Part shown: positions 33,646-46,370 of the stretch, one piece after another
Position numbering within the stretch: the first letter of the stretch is position 1
Layout: every line of letters begins with the position of its first letter
Position numbers and translations under genes: made by a program
Assembly: GCA_009823505.1 (NCBI GenBank)
Contig: VZQC01001611.1
Location: 1-64,000 of the forward strand
DNA length: 64,000 nucleotides
Source: Rhizomys pruinosus
Taxonomy: Eukaryota > Chordata > Mammalia > Rodentia > Spalacidae
Reading direction: 5' to 3'
The notes under the pieces: generated by a model
Seen by the model: only the letters and a program-made list of their open reading frames with translations
Told to the model about the DNA's origin: nothing
Databases searched by the model: none

Positions 33646-35199
33646 ATCTCAGATATCATCTCACTCCAAGGCCCTAGCCTAAGATCAAGAAAAACAAAAG
33701 ACAACACGATGCTGGAGAGGTTGTGGGGAAAGGAGAGCAATCATCCATGCTGTGGGGGAATGTAAACTTGTACAACCACTATGGAAAGCCATGTGGAGAA
33801 CCCTTAAAAGACTCAGAAGGAGCCTACACTACCTGACCCAGTCATACCACTCCTGGTATATACCCCCAAAAGCATCCTGCCCAAAGATACATGCACATCC
33901 ATTTTTATTGCAGCTCTCTTCACAATAGCAAAGAGCTTGAACCAACCCAATGCCCCAACAGAGGATTTGTATGACAAAAAATGTGGGTACATCTGCACAG
34001 TGGGATTCATTTCAGTGGTACAGAAAGATGCAGCTTAGACTTTTGCAGGTAAATGGATGGAGCCATTATGCTAAGTGGAAGGAACACAGTCCCAGAAAGA
34101 CAAACGGATAATGGTTTCCTCTCAGTCTGTGGATATCTAACACCAAATCCCCTGATGAAAGGCAAGCTGAACATTATTGTATATTTCTGTTTATCTGAAA
34201 GCAACTATGTTGTTTAATGTATCTCTCAACTGGGCTCTTGAATCCACCCACTACTTGTTTTCAGACTCTGTAATTACTGGTATATGGGTGGGAGAGTATG
34301 TATCCATATTTTAGAGTAATATAAATTAATGGAGAAAATGGATTCCTAAGCATGAAAAAAGAGTGAGAGAAAGATCCAGGACAGTTATGCAGAATGCATG
34401 GTCTGGGGTTGGGTGGGTGTGGTGGGAGTGGGGGGGGAAGGGAGGAAATATGCCTGAACGAATGAAAAATGATGTATGAAAATACACAAGACATCAACAA
34501 AAAATATATCCTAATCCTAAGGATAAGAAAACATGTGAGATCCTTGATATCTACAACAATTTGCTGTATAATTTCTCAGTGGTCTTAAACCCAAAGAACT
34601 GGGACCAGGGGTCCCTACAAGTAGCTGTGCTCTTATTTAAGAGAAGCAGCATTCAAATAGTCAGTGAGGTGACTGAGAAATAAATGGGTAAATAAGCTGT
34701 ATAAAGAAAACTGAATATCATTGAGGCTTAAAGAATGAAACTTCGTCTTGCTATGATGTGGATAAATCTTGAGGACAATATGGTGAATGGAATAAAGGAA
34801 AGCACAAAATGTATGTTCCACATGATGCTACTCTTTGAAATAATTTGACTACTCAAGTTCATAAAGACAGACAGAATGGCAGATGTCAAGACTGGAGAGA
34901 TCAAAAAGGGAGACTTATTGAATAGAGAGTTTTCATTTTACAATGAGTAAGAAGTTATCGGGATTAGTTACACAAATAAACAAATGCACTTAATACTCCT
35001 TAACTGCATACTGAAAATGAAATGGAAAATTTTAATGCATTCGGGTCTTACTTGGTGAAATGTGAATGTCTCTAATAATAAGACCCCTATGGTCCTCTCA
35101 GTAGACAACTGAAATGTTTATTTAACTTTCTATTCTGACTTAGAATTGACCTTCTACTTCAATGTCAGAAGGAACTGTGAAGATAAGTAAATATATTAA

Positions 35200-35425
35200 G
35201 AGGCTAAAAGATCGGGCTCATTGGTTAACAGCACGCATCTCTTCTTGCAGAAGACCTGAGTTTGTTCCCAGCATCCACATAACAGCTAACAACCATCTGA
35301 AACTCGAGTTCCAGTGAGGACATAAGGCCTCCATGTCATCATGCAATATAGGTGTACTTGTATTCATGCAGCCATAACACTCATACACAAAAATACATGA
35401 AGACTTAGTTTACTAAAAAGCCAAA
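35200..35425 (+). repeat. Old B3 SINE (duplicate version)
   Basis: Same SINE as 37598-37822: 'gcagaagacctgagtttg', 'catccacataacagctaacaacc', 'gaggacataaggcctccatg'. Confidence 0.75.
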
Positions 35426-35840
35426 CAGTTATAAAATTACAAATAAAGGATTGGGTGGATAAGGACTCCATTTTTGTTATTTAATTTTTTTAATAATTTC
35501 AAGGTTGGTGAATGCTCAGTCGGATACTTTGTTTATATCATTATTTTCCTCATAGTAATCTTATAGTAAATAATGCTTGTAAATATACATAAAAATCTCA
35601 GTGCTACAAGGGCATTGGTATTTGTTTCTCATAGCCCAAAAGCCTTGTGTCATAATAAAATGGTGCTTTCTGACCATTACCAATCCCTGTCTGAAGCAAG
35701 CACTTAAATGTTCTTCTTTCTTTCCTCCAAAAATCCCTCTTATTCTTCTTGTTCGGGACATAGGATATATTTTCTTGGTATGTTTTCCTCTGATCATAAT
35801 ACATCTCGAAGATAAAATATCCCAGTGTCAAAGTTGGGAG

Positions 35841-35992
35841 AACCGTCTGAAACTCCAATTCCAGGAGAACTCCAGTTCCAGGGGAATCCAACACCCTCTT
35901 CTGACCTCCGCGGCATTGCACGACACGGGTGCACAAACTTGCATGCAGACAGTACATTCATACACATACAGAAATAAATAAATTAAAAAAAG
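35841..35992 (+). repeat. 3' part of the broken B3 SINE
   Basis: Starts mid-SINE at 'aaccgtctg' exactly where the piece ending at 32207 stops. It continues with consensus body and tail and is followed by 'aaaaaagtg', matching the target site at 32117-32126. Confidence 0.9.
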
Positions 35993-36905
35993 TGTTTAAC
36001 ATCATTAATAATTAAGGAAACGCAAATTAAAACCACTCTCAGATATCATCTCACTCCAATGCCGCTAGCTAAGATCAAGAAAACAAAAGACAACAGATGC
36101 TGGAGAGGTTGTGGGGAAAGGAGAGCACTCATCCACTGCTGGTGGGAATGTAAACTTGTACAACCACTATGGAAAGCAATGTGGAGAACCCTTAAAAGAC
36201 TCAGAAGGAGCCTACTACCTGACCCAGTCATACCACTCCTGGGTATATACCCCAAAGATGCATCCTGCCACAAAGATACATGCACATCCATGTTTATTGC
36301 AGCTCTCTTCACAATAGCGAAGAGCTGGAACCAACCCAAATGGCCCTCAACAGAGGATTGTATGACAAAAATGTGGTACATCTGCACAGTGGAATTCTAT
36401 TCAGTGGTACAGAAAGATGGCATTATGAACTTTGCAGGTAAATGGATGGAGCCATTATGCTAAGTGAAGGAACACAGTCCCAGAAAGACAAACGGATAAT
36501 GGTTTCCCTCATTTGTGGATGCTAACACCAAATCCCCTGATGAAAGGCAAGCTGAACATTATTGTTATATTTCTGTTTATCTGAAAGCAACTATGTTGTT
36601 ATAATGTGAATCTCTCAATGGGCTCTTGAATCCACCCACTACTTGTTTTCAGACTCTGTAATTACTGTATATGGGTGGAGAGTATGTATCCATATTTTAG
36701 AGTAATATAAAATTAATGGAGGAAAATGTGAATTCCTAAGCATAAAAAAAGAGTGAGAGAAAGATCCAGGACAGTTATGGCAGAATGCATGGTCTGGGGT
36801 GGGGTGGGGTGGGTTGGAGTGGGGGGGGAAGGGAAAGGGAAATATGCCTGAACTGAAATGAAAAATGATGTATGAAATACACAAGACATCAACAAAAAAT
36901 ATATC
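35993..36905 (+). mobile_element. L1 ORF2 C-terminus and 3'UTR
   Basis: Sense L1: 'aaggaaacgcaaattaaaac', 'ctggagaggttgtgggg', 'ctggtgggaatgtaaac', then 3'UTR with G-rich tract and A-rich tail. A 134-codon frame at 36059-36463 retains the Cys/His-type C-terminal region ([17 protein letters not shown]) that precedes the L1 ORF2 end. Part of the inverted L1 described above. Confidence 0.9.
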
Positions 36906-37597
36906 CTAATCCTAAGGATAAGAAAACATGTGAGATCCTTGATATCTACAACAATTTGCTGTATAATTTCTCAGTGGTCTTAAACCCAAAGAACTGGGAC
37001 CAGGGGTCCCTACAAGTAGCTGTGCTCTTATGTTAAGAGAAGCAGCATTCAAATAGTCAGTGAGGTGACTGAGAAATAAATGGGTAAATAAGCTGTATAA
37101 AGAAAACTGAATATCATTGAGGCTTAAAGAATGAAACTTCGTACTTGCTATGATGTGGATAAATCTTGAGGACAATATGGTGAATGGAATAAAGGAAAGC
37201 ACAAAATGTATGTTCCACATGATGCTACTCTTTGAAATAATTTGACTACTCAAGTTCATAAAGACAGACAGAATGGGAGATGTCAAGACTGGAGAGATCA
37301 AAAAGGGAGACTTATTGAATAGAGAGTTTTCATTTTACAATGAGTAAGAAGTTATCGGGATTAGTTACACAAATAAACAAATGCACTTAATACTCCTTAA
37401 CTGCATACTGAAAATGAAATGGAAAATTTTATGCTATTCGGGTCTTACTTGGTGAAATGTGAATGTCTCTAATAATAAGACCCGCTATGGTCCTCTCAGT
37501 AGACAACTGAAATGTTTATTTAACTTTCTATTCTGACTTAGAATTGACCTTCTACTTCAATGTCAGAAGGAACTGTGAAGATAAGTAAATATATTAA

Positions 37598-37822
37598 GAG
37601 GCTAAAGAGATGGCTCATTGGTTAACAGCACTGCATCATCTTGCAGAAGACCTGAGTTTGGTTCCCAGCATCCACATAACAGCTAACAACCATCTGAAAC
37701 TCGAGTTCCAGTGAGGACATAAGGCCTCCATGTCATCATGCAATATAGGTGTACTTGTATTCATGCAGCCATAACACTCATACACAAAAATACATGAAGA
37801 CTTAGTTATACTAAAACCAAAC
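37598..37822 (+). repeat. Old B3 SINE
   Basis: Diverged copy with 'gaggctaaagagatggctcattggttaac' head and 'catacacaaaaatac' tail. Its duplicate is at 35200-35425. Confidence 0.75.
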
Positions 37823-38204
37823 AGTTATAAAATTACAAATAAAGGATTTGGGTGGTAAACTTCCATTTTTTGTTATTTAATTTTTTAATAATTTCACATG
37901 TGAGTACTTTGTTTATATCATATTTTCCTCATAGTAATCTAAGTAAATAATGCTTGTAAATATACATAAAAATCTCAGTGCTACAAGGGCATTGGTATTT
38001 GTTTCTCATAGCCCAAAAGCCTTGTGTCATAATAAAATGGTGCTTTCTGACCATTACCAATCCCTGTCTGAAGCAAGCACTTAAATGTTCTTCTTTCTTT
38101 CCTCCAAAAATCCCTCTTATTCTTCTTGTTCGTGCATATATTTGCTTGGTAGTTTCCTCTGATCAAAAATCTTGAAGAAAATACCCAGTGTCAGAAGTTT
38201 GGAG

Positions 38205-39263
38205 ACTGTAGAATTTATGTATTCATTTTTTAAAAATATTTAATGACATTGCTATTTTATTACCATAAAACTCAAAAGAAATGTCCTGTGAGTCATGGTA
38301 GCATTTTCTTGGAGGAGGAAATAGTGACTCAGAGAACAAAAATAATTCATCACACCTTGGTTATTGAACCATCAGTGCTGTAACCCATAAGTATGCACAG
38401 TGGTTCTGTAAATTATAATCTAAAATAAAAAAGCCCCTATCAATGTAAAATACAATTCTTGGTCCAAAGAGCATCAAGGAATTTATCCTGTGCCAAGTAT
38501 GATTGGAAATGGACTGGACACTGGAGAGACATGTTCTACCATGGAAGAGGGTACACGAAGATGAGGAAAAAGTTCACAGAACAAAAGAAAATTATAAATT
38601 AATTATTTTATCAAATATATTGCTTGTCACATCACAGGCAAGTGGACTATAGCAGGAAAATGTCTTCTATAGATGCCAGGTGCTATCTTGAGCTTTCTTA
38701 ATGTTAAGATTGGTAGATACCAATAGTAACAAATTCTAAAAGTATTTTTCTGGCAACCATAAATGTGCTGGGTCATATACAGTGGGTGGTAATAAATAGC
38801 TCTTATGGGGATTAGAGCTAGCTTGTGATAATTTTGGTTCTCCATCTACAACATTTCATCTCCACATGAACATGATCATGTTCCAATCAGACAGTATTCA
38901 GAATCTTGAACATTCATATGGTTTCTTCAGAGGAACTTGGTTCTATAATCTGTCCAAAAATATAACAAATTCTTAGGCAATTCTATTTTTCTATCAGAAC
39001 CTATAATCTTTTTCTTATATCATGTTATATTCACATTCTCTTACAAATTAAGGTAAACACATTTTAGAAAAATTGTATGTTTCAGTTTTTAAATGGAAAG
39101 CTTCTGTTAGAAGGAAAAACTCAGATACATTAAACATCTATTGCCATTCAGATTGGATTGTCAAAAAGAAAGAAGACTAAGGTTTAGGAAAATGACTTTC
39201 ATTCATTTATGGCAAGAAAGACAAGCCATCCAAAATGACTCATTGTATACATTTTCAGAGCAG
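38205..39263. other. Unique AT-rich sequence
   Basis: No repeat or gene recognised. Confidence 0.45.
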
Positions 39264-39269
39264 TTAGAT

Positions 39270-39690
39270 GGTGATTGTGCTGGATAGCTTTAGTGTCAAC
39301 TTGACACACCTGAATTGAGGGAGCCTCAGTTGGGGAATTGGCTCCATTGGACTGGCCTGTGGCCACATCTGTGGAGTGTTGTCTTGATTTTCGAGCAATG
39401 TGGGAGGGCTCAGCCCACTATGGGTGGTGCCACCCTGGGCAGGTTGTTGTGTACTGTATAAGAGGGCAGGCTGGGCATGGGCCAGGGGAGCAGGCCAGTG
39501 GGCAGCATTCCTCCATGGCCTGTGCTTCAGCTCCTGCCTCCAGGTTCCTGCCCTGAGTTCCTGCCTTGAGTTCCCTGAGCGATGAACTGTGACCCAGGAG
39601 ATGTGAGCTGAATAAACCCTTTTCTCCCCAAGTTGGTGTCGGTCAGAGTGTTTTGTCACAGCAATGGAAGAGAAACTAGAACAGAAATGG
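39270..39690 (+). repeat. URR1-like rodent interspersed repeat
   Basis: Contains 'tagtgtcaacttgacac', 'cctgcctccaggttcctgcc', 'gtgagctgaataaaccc' and ends 'gaagagaaactagaac'. This is the layout of a common rodent repeat I associate with URR1 (non-autonomous hAT-type), though the name is from memory. A 158-codon antisense frame across it is incidental. Confidence 0.6.
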
Positions 39691-41584
39691 AATGCAGTAT
39701 AAATCCTTGCTTGTGAAACCTGGCTCCTATGGGGAAGCAAGGTAAGTCATATTTGTCCTAAAGCTGTTACAGGAAGCATTCTTCTGAGCAGGTGATGATG
39801 CAGTTCCACAATTCACACATGCTAGTGTCTGCCAGGCCCATTCTTGCTTTTCATTAAGACGTTTATTTCTTCCCACAAAATTAGTGTTGGCTCTTTAAAG
39901 TCATCATCGTTATACAAAAAAAAGCTTCTGTTTGGAGGTAAAAATACAAAGATAATTTGGCTCCTGCCCATTTGCCCAACAGCGTTATAAATAGACCTCA
40001 TCATCACTTTAATTGGCAAAGTGGGTCTCAAGAGCACTGGGAAGTCAAGGAAAAATGAGTGATGTTTGTCCCGGGCAAGGGTGCAAGGCCTGGAAGAGGT
40101 GTGGCACTGAAATCCAGCCACACTCAACCTGCAGGTTTCTAGAAAGATAACTTTTTTCCAATTTACCTAGAATTTTGAATAGTCTGGCTAAGGCCGATGA
40201 GCCACGTAACCTTGGGCACCACTTTCAAACTCTCTGAATCTTATTTAATTTAATATTTACATAATTATATTGTAAATTGTATACTAAGGCACACAGGTTT
40301 TTGTTCAAAATTTTAATGAAATTGGCCCTTTTCCCAGATATACCCTGCCTCTCCTCCTTTGAGCAGAGTTCTCTGCTAAGCATTTTTAATAAAACATTAT
40401 TACCTGACAATTATTTTAATAGTTCTCCAAATTTGTTTAAATTATTGTCCATCTTTAGTTAAAATGTTTAATGTGAATATTTGCAAAATTCATACAATAT
40501 ATTTTGATCATATTTAGACCCCTGTTTTATCTGCACTCCCTTACTCCCCCTGGCTGATGATACATACATATATATATATATATATATTTTATTATATATA
40601 TATATATATATATATACATTACATATATGACTCTTGATTCAAATTTGTGTTCCTAAATGCTCTTCAGAGTGGGTCCATTCGCTGGAGCCAGGGTTAACTA
40701 CCCAAGTCACACCCTTAAAGAAGAGAACTCTCCTAATCTCAGCAGCCATTCCTTGCCAATAGTATTCAGATAGAATGAGGTTTTTTTTTTTTTTTCCTAT
40801 GACTCCACCTAAAATCTTCTGTACATTAAAATACACTATCACTTGAGGGAAGAGGCAACCTACAGAATGGGAGAAGAAAAGCTTTACTGCTATTTTCTAT
40901 TTTTAACCATTGTTTGTTTTTGGTAGCAAATGGCCATGTTATGAATAATGTATGCAAAATGAAAAAGGACATGAGCTAGTCAGAATTACATTTGAAGGGA
41001 TTTCTAACATACATTCTATTTGTTTAAAAGTTAAATGCATAACTCAGAAAAGATTTTAAAATGCATATTGTAAAAATGGTAGCTTTCTGGCATGTTTCAT
41101 TTGCTGAGAAAATAAAGGCATAATTTAAGAAATATTTTCAAATGCATGTTGTAAAAAAGAAATAAAGAATACAAATTTATGTCCATTCATTGCTCTTTCT
41201 GGTCAATATATCGCTAAGTGAAAGATCCTTTATTTTGCATAAGTCAAACACACAATTCGTTGTGTTTTCACATTACCCAGAAATAACCCATTCAAATAAA
41301 TAGCTTCATTTGATTATTCAAAAGTTACTGCAAAGATAGGAGTAAGTTTGTAAGAAGACATTTTACATCACATACATGGCTGCAATCCTGTGGTTCCCCA
41401 GAGACTACTGGGAAAGGCTTACTTTACATTTCCCAAGTAATTGCTACAATGACATGTTCAGTTTCTATCTCTTCTCTCCTATTTCCCCAAACTACCTCTA
41501 CCTTTCTTTTAATAGAAAGAACAATGAAGCAAACATGTATCCTCCTTCTACTTTATCAGGAACCATTTTTCAGGAAATAGCATA
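39691..41584. other. Unique AT-rich sequence, TA repeat, L1 3' scrap
   Basis: A (TA)n tract lies at ~40566-40615. 40490-40560 resembles an antisense L1 3' end ('tattttgatcatatttagacc'). Otherwise nothing was recognised. Confidence 0.4.
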
Positions 41585-41715
41585 GCAGCCTGGCAGAGTG
41601 GCATATGCCTATGATGCCAGCACTTGTGGGGCAAGATAAGGAAATTGGCCGTAAGATTGAAGCCAAGTATGGACACATAGAAAGGCAATGAATGCCTCAA
41701 AACAAATAAAACAAA
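41585..41715 (+). repeat. B1-like SINE, old
   Basis: 'cagagtggcatatgcctatgatgccagcac' resembles the B1/7SL 5' end, followed by a degenerate body and an 'aaaacaaataaaacaaaac' tail. Confidence 0.6.
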
Positions 41716-43326
41716 ACAAGCAAAACATTTGAGTAATGAGGAAAACAATCATAATAACATCTGAATATTTAGTTACATCCATTTAAAAATAGTCTATAAA
41801 AATTCATCAAGACTTTATTTTTGTGAGTCTCACCTAATATTTCTACAAGGAGGCAACACATCACTACAAGTTCATCTACTTAGTGCCATGAAACTACATT
41901 CATTCTCCTCTCTTCAAATACCTCATGCAGTTAGGCAACGTGCCGCTGGAAACTTGCCTGCAGGGACCTGCAAGAAGACTATGGATTCCAGAAGGTTCTC
42001 CTACAAAGCAGGAGGTCTGGAGCATCAAGCTTCTTAGTGCTGTCCCAATAATTCTTGCATATCTCGGTGTTCAGAGGATTTATATGGATCTGGGCCTGCT
42101 ATGTTGCACACCAGAGTTTGGCCTTTATATGCCCATCTGCTACATGTCCTCCCTTTGAACAGTAAAGGATTTCTTATGATTTTTTATAGGCATGAATATT
42201 AAATATCAAATTTTGAATTACATTGAACAAGGACATATATCATCCTGACAGAGAAACACTGTCTCTGAGTATATACACATACAAAGATATTTATATTCCT
42301 ATCTCTTCACAAAAACATTTGTTTCTTGACAGTCTTCTCTGTATTTCTTTCAAAAGAGTTTTCATGCCCCAAGAATTCAAAAAGAAATCAGGAGTAGGAA
42401 AAAGTACAAAAATTTGTGAGACTGGCTTAAAAATTTTTTAGCAAACAACTGTTATAGAGGCAATGTTCTACCTCTAACATTTAACACCAAACTCCCTTGG
42501 TAAAGATGAGGGTTGAAATCAACTAAAGAAAACATATGCACATAAAGAGACTGAGCCACAGTGTTGATTCTTTAAGGAGATGTGTAATTAATTAAAATAA
42601 TAATAATCATCATAATAACAATAACAGTTGCTATTTATGGAGCCAAAAACACAGAGTGGCAAGGCAGAGACCTTAGTGTCCAGCATCTCTGTGAAGAACA
42701 CTTCTGTTCAGTTGAGAATGGAAGTTAGGGACATTGGGAGGAGGCTTGTGTCAGGTCAGTTACCATAGTGAGGACTCATCACTCTAAGTTGCTCTGAGAT
42801 AGTGGGAGGAGGCTTGCATTATGTCAGTTACTCTGGTGAGGACTTAGTGCCCTAAATACTTCTGAAGTACACCTGTATTTATTCAATCATAATTGTTCAT
42901 GTGGTGGTGGTCTGGAAAAGTTTATGTACTTGAGTCTTAGATAAAAATAAAAATTAGATTCATGAAAAGATGAAAACAAGGATAGCTGGGGAAATATAAG
43001 ACATGTGTCTTCTTTTGCCTAGAGCTCTGTCTCACTCACTGTGCGCAGTATATTTTATGATTTCAAGATGAGAAATCACTTTAGAACAACAAATCACGTT
43101 TACCAAGATTGATTACAGAAGCTTTGGCTGCTACTGCTGCTGCAGCTGCTAAACACAGAACTGTATAAACAGCCAGGGAGGCAGTTTTGCAAAGGAAATA
43201 ACTGTGGTGAAGTGTTTTCAATTGTCTGTGATTTCAAAGTTAAAATATTAGTTTCCATTTTTCCTATCCTTTGCATTATCTTGAATGCTAAGCAATGAAA
43301 TTTTTTTTCTAAGTCTAAAATGTGTA
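41716..43326. other. Unique sequence with a 68-bp tandem duplication
   Basis: 42734-42868 contains two imperfect ~68-bp units sharing 'tgggaggaggcttg' and 'gtcagtta(c/t)'. A CTG/CTGC-rich short run is at 43128-43150. No gene. Confidence 0.5.
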
Positions 43327-43566
43327 TTGGTACTGGAAAGATGGCTGACAGTTAAGAACACTGGCTGTTTTTGCAGAGGACAGGAGTTCAGTTCCCAGCA
43401 CCCACATGGCAACTAACAACTGTCTGTAACTCCAGTTCCAAGAGAATCAGACTGTCTCTTCCAACTTCCAGGGGCATTGCACAATATGGGTGTACTTACT
43501 TACATACATGCAGGGAATATACTGATACACATAAAATAAAAATAATAAAAATAAAATAAAATAATT
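43327..43566 (+). repeat. B3-type SINE
   Basis: 'ggtactggaaagatggctg' head, 'cagcacccacatggcaac' body and a long A-rich tail with AAATAA units. Confidence 0.9.
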
Positions 43567-44384
43567 ATTGAAAAAATCTATAAATTACAGCGATTGGGAA
43601 AGAAGTTTCTGAAATTTAAGTTGGTTAATCTCATTGATACTCTCTTTGAATATAAAATTCTTAGGAAGTTATTTGATAGATATGATTAAACTTGGTTCAA
43701 GGAAAAATAATAATCATCTATCTGATGATCCATCAAGGGGCCAAAAACTGAACAACTTCTGTTTCAGTGTCTCTTATGCCAGTGTTTTGGTGTTGAACTC
43801 TGGTATCACAAACTAACCTATCAAGAAGAAAAAGCATTAGCGGGGTCTACTGTCTGTTTCATTTCTCACTGTTGTGGACCCAACCCATGGTCATTGGATG
43901 CTAGGTGAGTGTTCTAACACTGAGCTGTATCTGCATCTCTGCAGATTGTTTTTACCAGTAGTTTACATCCCTAGTATTATTCATGCACCTGTGTGCAGGC
44001 TAACTTCCACTGGCATTGAGGTTTGTGTTCATAGTAAGTCAGATAATTTTAAAAGGTGGAGTTTCTTCTTTGGACACAAACCTTGGATGTCTCTCTCCTC
44101 CTAGAAGACATATTTACCATCATGTTAGCATTCTAATAGTTTGAATAAATGTGTTTTTCTCTCAAAGTCTACTTCAATCATCCCTGCTCATGAAACACTG
44201 AGGCATCTTCTGAAGCGCTTTCCAGGTATCCCATTAATTAATCCATGAGATCTGGGATTGGAGAGCCACTACAGGTATTGAGATATCATCTGCTTTAACT
44301 TTATTTGATAATACTATGTTCTTTAATAACCTCCAAGTTATTAGTTTCACTACTTAGCTTTTTTCTCTTTTTGTATATTTTTAT
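43567..44384. other. Unique sequence
   Basis: No repeat or gene recognised. Confidence 0.4.
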
Positions 44385-44765
44385 CAAATTTTTATGTATT
44401 TCACACAAAACATCTTAATTGTCTTTATACTTCTCCCCCATCCACACCCTACCCTACCACCCATTGAATACCATGCATTCTGTCATTATAAGGCCTGTCA
44501 AGTCAAGTTAGTGTACACAAATGTCCCTCAGTGCAAGTTCATCCAGTGGAAGTCTACTCAGCCTATCTGGAGTCATTTACTTAAAATCAACTCTGTCTCA
44601 CCCAGCAGTAATCAGCTGCCAATAGTTCTTTGGCTAAGATTGGAGCCTGCTGCTCACTTTCACAGTTTTATGCTGGGCTTTTATCTGATTGAGTTTGCAT
44701 GGGTCTCATTCATGCTGACACTATCACTGTAGGTTCGTGTGAACAAGGTCCCAGGAGTTCTGTCT
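44385..44765 (-). mobile_element. Old L1 3'UTR-type block
   Basis: Antisense 3'-end-like sequence related to 23.1-23.7 kb and 47.2-47.4 kb; 'gtccctcagtgcaagttcatcca' is shared nearly exactly with 47383-47405. Confidence 0.55.
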
Positions 44766-44869
44766 TCACATGAACCAGGTGTGCTGTGAACGGTCCCCAG
44801 AAAGGAAAACTGACTTTGGACATCAAATCTTTCTCGCACTTAGGAATGCCTGTCTTCCCAGGATTATGA

Positions 44870-45195
44870 TGTTGACTGTTATCCTTCTGAACGAAAGAGA
44901 GAAGCCAGGAGGCTAACTGCCCCTCCCAATCAGCCAGCATGCCTTGGCTGCATAAGGGGGCGGGGCCAAGGGCATATAAAAGAGAGGCCATGAGGCGGTT
45001 GCTCTCTCTCATCATCATATTGGGCAGAGGCCATGGAGTCTGTGCTGGTCTCCGGACGAACATGAGGGAAGGAAATACAATTCCTTTATGTGAAACCCCT
45101 GCTCATTTGCTTGATAAGCAAGCCCAATTAAACTCTCTAGAATTTTTCAAATTGTGGTTTGGGGGTCTTCCTCCCTTTGCCTTTGGGACTTCAGG
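44870..45195 (+). repeat. Solo-LTR candidate
   Basis: A GC box (gggggcggggcc, 44956-44967) is followed 6-7 bp later by a TATA box (catataaaag, 44973-44982) and, ~145 bp downstream, an 'aattaaa' polyadenylation-type signal (45126-45132). The following 'tggtttgggggtcttcc' resembles the U5/primer-binding junction of gammaretrovirus-like elements. No internal region or second copy was seen, so a solo LTR is inferred. Ends are approximate. Confidence 0.55.
44956..44982 (+). promoter_or_regulatory. GC box and TATA box of the LTR candidate
   Basis: The closely spaced Sp1-type GC box and TATA box form the only convincing pol II core promoter arrangement in the window. Transcription would start about 25-30 bp downstream, near 45008. 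Activity is unknown. Confidence 0.5.
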
Positions 45196-45508
45196 AGGGG
45201 GGAGGGAGTCGCTTGTGCACCTACCAGGGGAAGGAATTTTAGCAATACCAGGGTGGAGGTGCTTTGTTTCTTTTTAATTACGTTGATCAAGAGTGATGGT
45301 CTCCTACAGGAAGATGCCAGTAAAATAAGAAATTATGCTCAGTACTCATGAAGAAATTATGGAGTAAGCTAGCTGGCAAGTTTTGAAAGAGAGACTCTTA
45401 AAGCTTACCAGTGACCTAAGTGAATTTGAATGTAATGGTTGGATGCTGGAAATAATAAGTTATTTGTTATTTATTAGTCATTTTTCTCTAAAAATGTGTG
45501 TACTCCAG

Positions 45509-45729
45509 GGGCTGGAGAGATGGCCTATCGGTTAAGAGTGCTGACTGCTCTTGCAGAGGACCCGGGTTCGATCCCCAGCACCCACATGATGGCTGAGAAC
45601 CGTCTGTAACTCCAGTTCCAGGGGAATCCGACACCCTCTTCTGACCTCCTTGGCACTGCACGACATGGGCGCACCAACCTACATGCAGACAGTGCATTCA
45701 TACACATACAAAAATAAATAAAAATTTTA
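45509..45729 (+). repeat. Young B3-type SINE with 18-bp duplication
   Basis: Near-consensus. The perfect direct repeat 'aaaatgtgtgtactccag' flanks it at 45491-45508 and 45730-45747. One of the best-dated recent insertions here. Confidence 0.98.
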
Positions 45730-45772
45730 AAAATGTGTGTACTCCAGTATTTGTCTCATTCCTTCCTTTGTT

Positions 45773-45864
45773 CCTTCTTTTCTTTGAGTACTGGGGATTG
45801 AACTAAAGATTGCACATATACTAGACAAGAAGCTTGCTACCACTGAGCTCAATGTCCAGCCCAT
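45773..45864 (-). repeat. ID SINE
   Basis: Reverse tRNA-Ala-type sequence: 'gtactggggattgaact', 'ctagacaagaagcttgctaccactgagct', 'tgtccagccc'. Confidence 0.8.
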
Positions 45865-46239
45865 GCATTCTTTTGTTCATGGATTCCTCTCTCCAATCCA
45901 GTATAGAAGTGGTCAATAAAAGGCATTTAATACATTTATTTATTTATTACTTTTTGACTAAGGTCTGAGTAATTAGGCTGTGAGTGTACATGCAACTTTC
46001 TTGGTTGCAAAGATATCAACTCCTATGAATTTTTACCTAACTATTCCATCAGGTACTCTAGTCAGGCAGAGGTAGAAACTAAGTTTAAGACAATCAAAGT
46101 TATTTATATGTGCATTTCTTCCACTGCTGAGCTCTGCAGTGTGACAAAGTTTAGACCATGAAACAAATTATTGGAAAAGTTTAATTGCTTATATTTAATA
46201 TCATACCTAGAGATAGAGCATAGAAAACTAAAAATGGAA

Positions 46240-46370
46240 GGCAAGCGGGATGTGGTGGCAAACACATAATCTCAGTGCTCCGGAAATGGAGGCAGGATTA
46301 TAAGGAATTGAAGGCCAGCCATAGTAAGTTTCAGCCACTCTGAGCTACTTGTCTCAAAAGTAAGAATAAA
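46240..46370 (+). repeat. B1-like SINE, old
   Basis: 'gggatgtggtggcaaacaca', 'ctcagtgctccgg', 'gaaggccagccatagtaag', 'tgtctcaaaag'. Confidence 0.7.

Larger units (their letters stand above)
32209..35840. other. Second version of the 30956-38204 locus (probable false duplication)
   Basis: 32209-33442 repeats 30956-32207, and 33443-35840 repeats 35841-38204, in order and with many one-base indels. The copies share non-repeat flanking DNA (34500-35200 versus 36895-37600), not just transposons. The inserted length (3,632 bp) equals the sum of the two flanking halves (~3.62 kb). It contains a third YX copy (32209-33235), the SINE (33360-33644) and the L1 3' end (33645-34505). Confidence 0.85.
30842..36905 (+). 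mobile_element. 5'-inverted L1, interrupted and duplicated
   Basis: An antisense ORF2 piece (30842-30946, resuming at ~31983-31999) is followed by sense ORF2 from ~32000 ('ctactcaaaagatg...aagagctgaacagag') through the C terminus to the 3'UTR. The latter includes a G-rich polypurine tract (36797-36845) and A-rich end (~36905). Antisense-then-sense order is the known twin-priming structure. It is interrupted by the YX insertion, by a SINE and by the duplicated segment 32209-35840. Confidence 0.8.

Noticed and set aside
33333..33765. Frames of 135 and 140 codons with poly-Phe/poly-Lys
   Set aside because: They run through the A80 homopolymer and a SINE in a probable assembly artefact.
39264..39740. 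158-codon antisense frame
   Set aside because: Lies entirely within the URR1-like interspersed repeat.
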